Positions 56,441-64,000 of a stretch of DNA of 64,000 bases are shown here, one piece after another; within the stretch, counting starts at the first letter, position 1; each line of letters begins with the position of its first letter. Under the pieces are notes generated by a model. The model made no database searches, had not been told where the DNA came from, and saw only the letters and a list, made by a program, of their open reading frames with translations. A program made the position numbers and the translations under genes. This DNA is from CBDBJL01 sp965206365. Lineage in GTDB: Bacteria; Pseudomonadota; Alphaproteobacteria; JABAAW01; JAHZMA01. Location: the NCBI GenBank assembly GCA_965206365.1, contig CBDBJL010000018.1, forward strand, positions 1 through 64,000, written 5' to 3'.

Positions 56441-56685
56441 TCAGGGCGATCATTACCATTCGCCTAAAAAAAAATGTCCTTGATCCCGAAGGCAAAGCCA
56501 TTGCGGTGGCTTTGCAAAATTTAGGTTTTGGGGGCGTTGATCATGTGCGCAAAGGTAAAATTATCGAGATGAATTTATCGAGTGATAATCATAATGAAGC
56601 CAAGCAACAGGTGCAACAAATGTGTGAAAAATTGCTCTGTAATAAAGTAATTGAAGATTATGAATTTGAAATTTTACGTGATTAA
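56437..56685 (+). CDS. purS: FGAM synthase subunit PurS
   Basis: 82 residues, the small bridging subunit of the three-part formylglycinamidine synthase. Starts MIRAIITIRLKKNVLDPEGK and includes VDHVRKGKIIEM. The ATG overlaps the purC stop. Confidence 0.92.
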   Translation: MIRAIITIRLKKNVLDPEGKAIAVALQNLGFGGVDHVRKGKIIEMNLSSDNHNEAKQQVQQMCEKLLCNKVIEDYEFEILRD

Positions 56686-56696
56686 ATGAAATTTCT

Positions 56697-57407
56697 ATGA
56701 AAATTGCCATTATCATTTTTCCCGGTACGAACCGTGAAAGGGATGCACGCGATGCCTTGCTTCAGGCCGGTGTTGATGGCGGTGATATTGATTTTATTTG
56801 GCATAAAGATCGACAATTTCATACCAAACCTGATATTATCATTATTCCAGGAGGGTTTTCATGGGGCGATTATCTTCGCTCAGGGGCGATTTCCGCGCAT
56901 AGTGTGATTATGCGTGAAATTATTCAGCTGGCAAACCAGGATCATCAGCTTTGTATTTTAGGGATTTGCAACGGGTTTCAAATTTTATCTGAGGCTGGTT
57001 TGTTGCCCGGAGCCTTAATGCGGAATCGCAGTTTGAATTTTATTTCTAAACCCGTTACCCTAAAAATTATGCAGACAAAAAATAGGGTTACCCAAAAATA
57101 TCAGCTTAATCAAATTGTCACTTATCCGGTGGCTCATCATGATGGCAATTATTTTGCTGATGCTGAAGTTTTGCAACAGCTTGAAGCAAACAAGCAAATT
57201 TTATTTCGCTATTGCGATGCGGTCGGTGAGATTAATGATATTGCCAATATTAATGGCTCTGTACATAATATTGCCGGTATTTGTAATGAAAAAGGGAATG
57301 TTATTGGTTTGATGCCACATCCGGAAAATGCAATTCGCAATTATCATGCTTCCCAAGATGGCTCATTATTGTTTTCAGGGCTATTTTCAGGACTTGCTTA
57401 TGAGTGA
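56697..57407 (+). CDS. purQ: FGAM synthase glutaminase subunit PurQ
   Basis: Glutamine amidotransferase part, 236 residues. Starts MKIAIIIFPGTNRERDARDA. The nucleophile Cys lies in LGICNGFQILSEAGLLPGAL and the His-Glu in MPHPENA. It starts 11 bp after purS and overlaps purL by 8 bp, so translation is coupled. Confidence 0.95.
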   Translation: MKIAIIIFPGTNRERDARDALLQAGVDGGDIDFIWHKDRQFHTKPDIIIIPGGFSWGDYLRSGAISAHSVIMREIIQLANQDHQLCILGICNGFQILSEAGLLPGALMRNRSLNFISKPVTLKIMQTKNRVTQKYQLNQIVTYPVAHHDGNYFADAEVLQQLEANKQILFRYCDAVGEINDIANINGSVHNIAGICNEKGNVIGLMPHPENAIRNYHASQDGSLLFSGLFSGLAYE

Positions 57408-59805
57408 GAAACCATCGGCTTTGATGTTTGCGATGAATTCAGAAACCGTGAATTCAGAAACTTTGCCCGATGATATTTTAACCGAGCTTGATCCTGCGTT
57501 ATTACGCGAGCATGGGCTCGATGCGCAGGATACGGCAACGATGTTAAAAATTTTAGGCCGTAATCCTAGCCTAACCGAGCTTGGCATTTTTTCAGTTATG
57601 TTTTCAGAACATTGTTCCTATAAATCCTCACGCAAATATTTATCGATGCTGCCAATTGCTGGCACCCCCGAAAATAATGTGGTTATTTGCGGTCCGGGGG
57701 AAAATGCTGGCGTTATTGATATTGGTGGTGGTTATGCCGCAATATTTAAGATGGAAAGCCATAACCACCCAAGTTTTATCGAACCCTATCAAGGGGCAGC
57801 TACCGGCGTTGGTGGCATTATGCGCGATGTTTTCACTATGGGAGCACGCCCAATCGCGCTTTTAAATGCCCTTCGATTCGGTGCGCTTAATCATCTGAAA
57901 ACGCGCCATTTGGTAAATGGTGTTGTTGCCGGGATTGGCGGTTATGGCAATTGTATGGGCGTTGCAACTATTGGCGGAGAAACTGAATTTGATCCAGCTT
58001 ATAATGATAATATTTTGGTGAATGCAATGTGTGTTGGCATTGCTCGAAAAGATAAAATTTTTTATTCTGTAGCCAGTGGTATCGGCAATTCGGTACTTTA
58101 TGTGGGGGCCCATACCGGGCGCGATGGTATTCATGGGGCAACGATGGCATCGATGGAATTTGTTGATGATGTTGAGCAAAAAAAACCAACCGTTCAAGTT
58201 GGAGATCCTTTTACCGAGAAACGTTTAATGGAAGCTTGTTTGGAATTAATGGAAACCGATGCGGTTATTGCCATTCAAGATATGGGTGCGGCGGGGCTGA
58301 CATCATCTTCGGTGGAAATGGCCGGAAAGGGCGGGCTTGGGATTGCGATTAATTTAGACCATGTTCCGAAACGCGAAGAAAATATGAGTGGGTATGAATT
58401 AATGCTTTCGGAAAGCCAAGAACGTATGTTGCTGGTGGTGGCTCCAGATCAAGTGCAAATTGTTTATGATATTTTTCGGAAACATGATTTAGAAATTGCT
58501 ATTATTGGAACGCTGAATAAGACTGGCAAACTTAGTTTAACTCAGCGTGGCAAATGTATCGCCAATATTCCGGTGCAACCTTTAAGTACAATGGCACCTT
58601 GTTATGGTGAAGCAGAACGCCCTGTAGGCAAAGCCAAAGCAAATTCTGGTTTAGAATTAACGAATAGAGCCCGCTTTGCTAAGGACCCCGATATTGCTAA
58701 GGATTCCAGCCTTGCTAAGAACCCCAGCCTTGCAAAAGTAGAGCGCGCATCCCCTCGCCAAAAATGGGATGAAATATTACAAATATTTTTTCAGCATCCT
58801 AATTTTGTTTCCAAGCAATGGGTCTGGCAACAATATGATTCAACGGTTGGTGGGCATAATGTAACGCGTCCGGGCGGTGATGCCGCGATCATCCATATTC
58901 CAGAAAATGGTTCAGCCCTGGTGATGGCATCTGATTCTAATCCTGGCTATGTATTTGCCAATCCAGTGATGGGGGGCAGGCAAATTATTGCCGAAAGCTG
59001 GCGCAACTTAACTACTGTGGGGGCAACTCCACTCGCCATTACCAATAATCTTAATTTTGCCAGTCCAGAAAACCCTGAAATTATGGCAGAATTTTGTGGG
59101 ACGCTTCAAGGTATGAAACAAGCTTGTGAAGCTTTCAATTACCCGGTGATATCTGGCAATGTTTCTTTTTACAATGAAACCAATCATCAGGGTCGTGATG
59201 ATGGTGGAATTCTTCCAACCCCTGTTATTGGCGGTGTTGGGCTGATTAAAGATCTTAGCAAAATTGCCAGTATGGCTTTGAATAAACCTGATTTGCATTT
59301 ATATTTGCTCGGCGAGACCTATGATGAATTTGGAGCCTCTGCTTACGAGAAAATTATTTTGCAAACGCCGTCGAAACATTTGCAATATGCACCACCCATC
59401 ATTAATCTTCATGCGGAAAAACAACATGGTGATTTTGTTCGCGAACTGATTATGGCGGGTAGGATCAATGTTTGCCATGATGTTGCCCAAGGGGGATTGT
59501 TGCCCGCAATTGTCAAAATGCTATTTTTGGATTATCACGAGCCTATTGGTGTGGAATTGCAGAGCCCACCTGTTGATAAACTCCCGACTATTTGGTGGTT
59601 TTCCGAAACTCAGGCACGTTATATTATTGCCATGGATGCTGGGCAGGTAGCTGAAATCAATGCCAAGGCTAAAATTGCTAACATTCCTATTACCAAGCTA
59701 GGCGTTACCACGAATACGGGTAATCTTGTTATCGCGAATGAAACGCTAAAACTTGCCAAGCTTTATCATCCTTATAAAAATTTTCTTTCTAAGCAGTTTG
59801 CTTGA
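57400..59805 (+). CDS. purL: FGAM synthase large subunit PurL (small type)
   Basis: Converts FGAR, ATP and glutamine-derived ammonia to FGAM. 801 residues from ATG 57400, inside the purQ end; the upstream in-frame starts lie within purQ. MFSEHCSYKSSRKYL, KMESHNHPSFIEPYQGAATG and QDMGAAGLTSSSVEMAGKGG are conserved ATP/substrate regions. The linker between its two halves (about residues 425-447) carries an 18-bp (6-residue) tandem repeat of AKxPxL type that looks like recent slippage. Confidence 0.95.
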   Translation: MSEKPSALMFAMNSETVNSETLPDDILTELDPALLREHGLDAQDTATMLKILGRNPSLTELGIFSVMFSEHCSYKSSRKYLSMLPIAGTPENNVVICGPGENAGVIDIGGGYAAIFKMESHNHPSFIEPYQGAATGVGGIMRDVFTMGARPIALLNALRFGALNHLKTRHLVNGVVAGIGGYGNCMGVATIGGETEFDPAYNDNILVNAMCVGIARKDKIFYSVASGIGNSVLYVGAHTGRDGIHGATMASMEFVDDVEQKKPTVQVGDPFTEKRLMEACLELMETDAVIAIQDMGAAGLTSSSVEMAGKGGLGIAINLDHVPKREENMSGYELMLSESQERMLLVVAPDQVQIVYDIFRKHDLEIAIIGTLNKTGKLSLTQRGKCIANIPVQPLSTMAPCYGEAERPVGKAKANSGLELTNRARFAKDPDIAKDSSLAKNPSLAKVERASPRQKWDEILQIFFQHPNFVSKQWVWQQYDSTVGGHNVTRPGGDAAIIHIPENGSALVMASDSNPGYVFANPVMGGRQIIAESWRNLTTVGATPLAITNNLNFASPENPEIMAEFCGTLQGMKQACEAFNYPVISGNVSFYNETNHQGRDDGGILPTPVIGGVGLIKDLSKIASMALNKPDLHLYLLGETYDEFGASAYEKIILQTPSKHLQYAPPIINLHAEKQHGDFVRELIMAGRINVCHDVAQGGLLPAIVKMLFLDYHEPIGVELQSPPVDKLPTIWWFSETQARYIIAMDAGQVAEINAKAKIANIPITKLGVTTNTGNLVIANETLKLAKLYHPYKNFLSKQFA
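58676..58738 (+). repeat. 18-bp in-frame tandem repeat inside purL
   Basis: Units ttgctaaggaccccgata, ttgctaaggattccagcc and ttgctaagaaccccagcc start at 58676, 58694 and 58712, with a partial fourth. They encode AK-rich hexapeptides in a surface linker. Confidence 0.85.
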
Positions 59806-59897
59806 AGATCGCAAAAAATAAGTAGCATTTTTTGTCAAGCCATATTATTATTATGGGATGCTTGGGGAGATCTCAAAATGAAGATTCGTGAAAGCCT

Positions 59898-59945
59898 GGG
59901 TCATGAAAATTAGAGGTCATGAAAAATTAGGGCCATGAAAATCAG
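59898..59945 (+). repeat. Short tandem repeat between purL and bolA
   Basis: Three imperfect 15-17 bp units of ggtcatgaaaattaga type. They contain ATG codons but no open frame. A weak AT-rich hairpin (caaaaaat/attttttg) at 59810-59834 may end purL transcription. Confidence 0.65.
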
Positions 59946-59995
59946 ATTGATGCTCGATAAAGGTATTCGCAAATGAACCAAAGGTATAGTTAACA

Positions 59996-60232
59996 ATGGC
60001 AATGATCGTAAGTGATTTAAATGCAATGCTAGTGGGGGCATTTCCAAACGCTAAAATTGATATTTCAGATCTCGCAGGTGATGGTGATCATTATGCGGTA
60101 GAAATTATTGATCCAAGCTTTGCAGGAAAAAGTCGCGTTGAGCAACATCAGATGGTTTATCGCGCCCTAGGAACAAAAATGGGTACTCAATTGCATGCAA
60201 TGGCATTGAAAACATCTGCACCCAAAAATTAA
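59996..60232 (+). CDS. bolA: BolA/IbaG-family protein
   Basis: 78 residues. FPNAKIDISDLAGDGDHYAV and FAGKSRVEQHQMVYRALGTK with a conserved His are typical of BolA-like proteins that form [2Fe-2S] clusters with monothiol glutaredoxins. ATG 59996 (or 60002). It is directly followed by grxD, the expected partner. Confidence 0.9.
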   Translation: MAMIVSDLNAMLVGAFPNAKIDISDLAGDGDHYAVEIIDPSFAGKSRVEQHQMVYRALGTKMGTQLHAMALKTSAPKN

Positions 60233-60260
60233 TAATATTAAGGCTAAGGAATCAAATAAG

Positions 60261-60575
60261 ATGGCAATAGAACAAGAAATTCAGTCTTTGATTGATGATA
60301 ATAATATTATCCTTTTTATGAAGGGCAATCGCCAAGAACCGCGTTGTGGTTTTTCTGGTATGGTGATTCAAATTCTCAATCATTTGGGCCGTGATTATCA
60401 AACATGCGATGTGCTTGAATCTGAGGAAATGCGTCAGGGAATTAAAGCTTTTTCCAACTGGCCGACTGTACCACAACTTTATATTAACCGTGAGTTTGTT
60501 GGTGGATGCGACATTGTCCGTGAAATGTTTGAAGCTGGTGAGCTTAACGAATTGCTAGAAAGGGTAGAGGTATAA
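60261..60575 (+). CDS. grxD: Monothiol glutaredoxin (Grx4 type)
   Basis: 104 residues with the CGFS active site in GNRQEPRCGFSG, then FSNWPTVPQLYINREFVGGC. It transfers Fe-S clusters with BolA. It lies 28 bp after bolA. Confidence 0.93.
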   Translation: MAIEQEIQSLIDDNNIILFMKGNRQEPRCGFSGMVIQILNHLGRDYQTCDVLESEEMRQGIKAFSNWPTVPQLYINREFVGGCDIVREMFEAGELNELLERVEV

Positions 60576-61138
60576 AAAAACGCACATCCCGAAAAAATTG
60601 TTCACCATTTTATTGTTATCAGGCGAAACGACCCGAAGCCTCGCTCCTTGCCGCTCTTTACCTGCGTAGTTTTTCTGATACTATTTGGTGCCAGGCTGAT
60701 TTTGAAACTTATTTACAACAACCTAGTATTGTTGCCTTATTAGCAACTTTTAGAGACCCTAAGATTCAAAAAGTAACAAATCAAAATACAATATTGGGAT
60801 TTTTACTTTATCAATATAGCCGTTGCAATAATCAACATCAATCTGAATTGATACTGATTGCCACTTTGCCAGAATTTTTACGCCAAGGCGTTGCGAGTTT
60901 TTTATTAAAAATCGTAGAAACTGGTGAGTTTATTTCTAATTTTACGCAGCAGCCCGTAAAAAATGAAGCCAAATATTTCTTTTCCCATGAGGTTTTTTTG
61001 GATGTTGCACAAGATAATGAAAAAGCTCTGCAATTTTATCGAAAAAATGGTTACCAACCATATGGGAAGCGTAAAGATTATTACCCACGAAAAATAGGAA
61101 AAATAGATGCTATTTTAATGAAAAAATGCTTTATATGA
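60572..61138 (+). CDS. GNAT-family acetyltransferase (RimI-like), start uncertain
   Basis: Frame open from the end of grxD to 61138. RQGVASFLLK (acetyl-CoA loop) and NEKALQFYRKNGYQPYGKRK place it in the GNAT family, probably ribosomal or small-molecule acetylation. The coding sequence clearly extends upstream (ALYLRSFSDTIWCQADFETY), but there is no ATG/GTG/TTG before TTG 60794. The likely original start is at 60572, where the sequence reads ATA. From TTG 60794 only 114 residues remain, cutting into the fold. So it is either a mutated start, non-standard start, or a pseudogene. Confidence 0.55.
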   Translation: MKKRTSRKNCSPFYCYQAKRPEASLLAALYLRSFSDTIWCQADFETYLQQPSIVALLATFRDPKIQKVTNQNTILGFLLYQYSRCNNQHQSELILIATLPEFLRQGVASFLLKIVETGEFISNFTQQPVKNEAKYFFSHEVFLDVAQDNEKALQFYRKNGYQPYGKRKDYYPRKIGKIDAILMKKCFI

Positions 61139-61223
61139 CTTGTCTATTGTTATGATTCAAGTTATCATTTGCTTTGGTTAGACAATATTCAATTTGAGTA
61201 TATTCGTTTTTAGGAATAAATTA

Positions 61224-61913
61224 ATGACACCGAAAGATTTTTTAAAAAACTCTCCCCTCCCCTCCCTGCACCCTGAGGGGTATCCGTTTGTATCACTTAT
61301 TGCATTGGCAACGATTTTACTGGGTTTATTATGGGTTCATTTATTTTGGATTGGGGTTTTTATTGTTATTTTTAGCATTTTCCATTTTCGGCGCCCGAAG
61401 CGAGTTTCTCCTGAGGCTGTGAGAAATTTGGTTGCACCAACAGATGGTATTATTACCAGCATTGAAATGGCACCTCTGCCCGATGGTTTTAATTCTGATT
61501 CCACTTCACAATTACGGATTCGAATTCGGGGTGGGTTGCTGGATTCGCAAATCGTTCATGCGCCAATTTCTGGAGTGATTACTTTTGAAAAATATGATAA
61601 GGTTCCTTTATTTTCTGATGTCGCAAATGATGAGCGTGGTGAAACTGTATTTTTTACTTTTTCGGGTCAGGCGCAAACCATAAAATTATGTATTCATGCC
61701 CCGATATTAGGGAAAAAATTGCTTGATTCAACGCGATCAGGACAGGAGATTACTTTGGGTTCTGAAATTGGCGTTAGCCGTTTTATCAACATTACCGATA
61801 TTTATTTGCCAGAAAATACAGAAGTTATTTTAGCGAAAGGGCAACGTGTTATTGCCGGAGAAAGTTTGCTAGCAACCTTTTCTCTTGAAAAGCTGAATGA
61901 AAATCCTGTATAA
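61224..61913 (+). CDS. Phosphatidylserine decarboxylase homolog lacking catalytic residues
   Basis: 229 residues from ATG 61224 (AGGA site upstream; in-frame TTG 61194 has none). Membrane segment at residues 20-52, FHFRRPKRVSP, APTDG (Asp74 kept) and RFINITDIYLP align with type II Psd. But the self-cleavage Gly-Ser of the RFGSRxDVYLP motif is replaced by Ile188-Asn189 and the catalytic His of the VHxNR segment by Gln109. An LGS at 178-180 lies ten residues before the usual site and is probably not the cleavage site. So it is unlikely to make the pyruvoyl group. The name psd is withheld for that reason. Confidence 0.75.
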   Translation: MTPKDFLKNSPLPSLHPEGYPFVSLIALATILLGLLWVHLFWIGVFIVIFSIFHFRRPKRVSPEAVRNLVAPTDGIITSIEMAPLPDGFNSDSTSQLRIRIRGGLLDSQIVHAPISGVITFEKYDKVPLFSDVANDERGETVFFTFSGQAQTIKLCIHAPILGKKLLDSTRSGQEITLGSEIGVSRFINITDIYLPENTEVILAKGQRVIAGESLLATFSLEKLNENPV

Positions 61914-62000
61914 AAGGTTGTTCGCATAAGTTCATTTTGGTAAAATACAAATATCTATGAAAGTATGATATTTATCGATAAAGATGAGAAAGATTTATTT

Positions 62001-62687
62001 ATGATTGATAACCATGTTCGCCGTTTTATTGAACCCTCGCTTACTTACCTAGCAACGATTTGCATGAAGCTGAGGATCCGCCCTGATTGGGTGACCTTAA
62101 TAGGTTTTTGTCTTGGAATTTTGGCAATTCCTATGATTGCCTTAGATCATTTAGATGTTGCTTTGGTGCTTATTATCCTTAACCGCATTTGTGATGGCAT
62201 AGATGGAACTCTTGCGCGTATGGTTGGGCAATCTGATCGCGGTGGTTTCTTAGATATTATTTGCGATTTGATCTTTTATGCGGGTGTTCCCTTTGGTTTC
62301 GCTTTGCTCAATAGAGATCAAAATGCACTTGCTGCTGCTTGGGTGATTTTTTCCTTTATCGGCACAGGTTGTTCTTTTCTTGCCTATGCAATTTTTGCCC
62401 AAAAATATGGCATTTCTACTGATTTTAATGAGGGTGATGGTGCCAAGAACCTTCCCAAAGCTTTTTACTATGTTGGCGGTTTAACCGAAGGCACCGAAAC
62501 AGTGATATTTTTAATTCTGATCTGCCTATTTCCTGGATTGTTTCCTTTAATTGCCTGGATTTTTGGATTTTTATGCTTTTTAACGGCAGGCAGTCGGATT
62601 TATAAGGGTTGGTACGATTTTCCGGCACATAATGTTTTTGCAAAGGATATTGATAATCTAAATAATGATGTCGATAATGAGCTTTAA
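62001..62687 (+). CDS. CDP-alcohol phosphatidyltransferase family membrane protein
   Basis: 228 residues. Start ATG 62001 is favoured (GAGAAAGA 7-8 nt upstream, N-terminus MIDNHVRRFIEP). The family motif DGxxARx8GxxxDxxxD is complete in DGTLARMVGQSDRGGFLDII and the Asp after it. Membrane helices cover the rest. It resembles the YnjF-like group rather than the usual phosphatidylserine synthase, so the alcohol substrate is unknown. It follows the Psd-like gene. Confidence 0.8.
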   Translation: MIDNHVRRFIEPSLTYLATICMKLRIRPDWVTLIGFCLGILAIPMIALDHLDVALVLIILNRICDGIDGTLARMVGQSDRGGFLDIICDLIFYAGVPFGFALLNRDQNALAAAWVIFSFIGTGCSFLAYAIFAQKYGISTDFNEGDGAKNLPKAFYYVGGLTEGTETVIFLILICLFPGLFPLIAWIFGFLCFLTAGSRIYKGWYDFPAHNVFAKDIDNLNNDVDNEL

Positions 62688-62770
62688 TCGGCGTAATCGC
62701 CAAAGTTTGATGTAACATAATTATTGACAAATATCATGGATTTTCTTCCTGATCTTAACAAGCAACAACC

Positions 62771-63898
62771 ATGACAGTCAGGCCGCAAGCATTAGATTTT
62801 TTTTCGGCTCTGGCAACAGGAAAAACATGGCAAACTGCCGTTATCTCTCTACTACAACAAATGCCCGAGCTTACATCTCAGCATCGTTTGGGTGTTGTTT
62901 ATGTAACGACAGCTTGGGAAAAAGATTATAATGAAATTATTTATTTTCTAAAACAAACCAGTGGGATTCCACAGTGGAGTGGTATGCTAAGTGCTGCAAT
63001 TTTCACCCAAGATCTCGCCTATTTAGATCAAGCGGCTATTGGTATTTTGTTACTTCCTTGTCGTGAAAAATTTTATCAAATTTCCTCTGTCGATACGATT
63101 ATCGCCTCTCCAGGGGAAACAATTTTAATGCATGTCTTAGCGCAAGATATTCATACATTAGCACTACTAGATACGCTAAGTGATAATTATGTGTTTCCCT
63201 TTGGTATGATTAGCCATCCTGTGCAGCAACATAAAAATAGCTTCCTTAATTTAACTCGAAGCTCAAAAACCATTCATAGCTCGGCAATCCGTTTTCATAA
63301 CGAAGTATCTTTAGCGACAATTGAAAATAGCAGTTGTCGTTCAACCCAAAAATTATATCAAATTACATCGCGAGATCCATTTAACAATATTTTGATGCTA
63401 GATGATCGCCCAGCTTTAAATATTATGAAAGAAGCGATCCTGGAAGATTATCAGCTAAATCCAAAAAAACACCAAGATAACACGCAAATTTTTCTTACGA
63501 TGCCGATTGCCCAAAGCGATAGTTCGAAAAGATTAATTCGCAATATCACCAATATCGATAATACCACCGGTGGCATTTCTACGGGCGCATTGCCAGAAAA
63601 TGGTGATTATATTGGCTTCGCTGTTCGTGATTTAGATTACGCGCTTACCAATATTAAAGAAAATTTACAAGATTTAAAAAATAGAATTCGGGATAAAAAA
63701 ATCTTAGCGGGCATTTATATTAGCTGTAGTATCCGCGGGAGGTGGCTACTGGAAAATGATATTAGTGAAATTAATCTGATTCGAGATTATTTAGGAGCCT
63801 TTCCAATGCTGGGTTGCTTTGCTGCGGCAACTATTTATCACCAATATTGGAATTTGCAAAATTCAATTTTACTGGTTATTATTGAACAAACACATTAG
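62771..63898 (+). CDS. FIST-domain protein
   Basis: 375 residues. FIST (F-box and intracellular signal transduction) proteins have N- and C-terminal sensory-like halves. Here GVVYVTTAWEKDYNEIIYFL and SGIPQWSGMLSAAIF in the N-half and FPMLGCFAAATIYH at the end match the pattern (usual GCFAxGEI, here Ala-Thr replacing Gly-Glu). A role in sensing small ligands is suggested for the family. It starts 83 bp after the phosphatidyltransferase, same strand. Confidence 0.75.
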   Translation: MTVRPQALDFFSALATGKTWQTAVISLLQQMPELTSQHRLGVVYVTTAWEKDYNEIIYFLKQTSGIPQWSGMLSAAIFTQDLAYLDQAAIGILLLPCREKFYQISSVDTIIASPGETILMHVLAQDIHTLALLDTLSDNYVFPFGMISHPVQQHKNSFLNLTRSSKTIHSSAIRFHNEVSLATIENSSCRSTQKLYQITSRDPFNNILMLDDRPALNIMKEAILEDYQLNPKKHQDNTQIFLTMPIAQSDSSKRLIRNITNIDNTTGGISTGALPENGDYIGFAVRDLDYALTNIKENLQDLKNRIRDKKILAGIYISCSIRGRWLLENDISEINLIRDYLGAFPMLGCFAAATIYHQYWNLQNSILLVIIEQTH

Positions 63899-64000
63899 GC
63901 TGTATAACTCTACATATCGGAATCTCAAAAAATGCCATCTGAAAGTATTTTGAGCGGTATATTATCGAAAACATAAGGCAAGTTCGATCACGCTTCTAAT

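Noticed and set aside
59880..59950. Short peptide genes starting at the repeated ATG codons
   Set aside because: All close within a few codons; the repeated units contain stops.

Overview
The window comes from an AT-rich alphaproteobacterium; I cannot name the genus. The clues are a ChoXWV choline transporter divergent from betA, the gene order purC-purS-purQ-purL-bolA-grxD, ftsK followed by a lolA-like gene, and a fliK-flgD-flgE hook operon. No clearly eukaryotic or plasmid replication genes are seen.

Left end (1-9.6 kb). betA (cut by the window edge, minus strand) faces the choXWV operon (plus strand), so choline uptake and oxidation are encoded back to back. Next, at about 4.7-8.1 kb, is a head-to-head inverted duplication of a three-part cassette: an M23-like peptidase remnant, a small helical protein and a membrane-anchored ankyrin protein. 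The minus-strand copy is the better preserved and the plus-strand copy is decayed. gabD follows.

Accessory region (9.6-29 kb). This holds decayed mobile DNA. From about 10 to 19.9 kb there are relics of a DUF5131 gene, an S24 repressor, an XRE regulator and livH/livM permeases. Among them are an intact-looking 308-residue membrane protein and a MuF-domain phage protein with a C-terminal HEYGH metallopeptidase-like domain and a 1-nt-overlapping downstream gene. From about 20 to 28.9 kb the minus strand reads as the head and tail module of a Mu-like prophage: terminase, DUF935 portal, a second MuF protein ending in a PBECR2-like nuclease domain, protease/scaffold, decoration protein, capsid, gp36, gpG, gp37, DUF2635 and sheath. 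Most of these genes carry single-base frameshifts or stops. The terminase is truncated next to a tRNA-Gln.

Core region (29-64 kb). Genes here are dense and intact: ispE, a TPR protein, an MsbA-like exporter, a divergent PEP carboxylase, lpdA, fliK-flgD with three tandem flgE paralogs, dprA, a PfkB kinase, DUF1289, an aminotransferase, ftsK, a lolA-like gene, the purine genes purCSQL, bolA, grxD, a GNAT gene, a Psd-like protein without its catalytic residues, a CDP-alcohol phosphatidyltransferase and a FIST-domain protein.

The contrast between the intact core genes and the lesion-filled island argues for real decay rather than generally poor sequence, although homopolymer indels should be checked against reads. 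The most unusual items are the two MuF fusion proteins, the inverted peptidase/ankyrin cassette, the three tandem hook genes and the catalytically dead Psd homolog.
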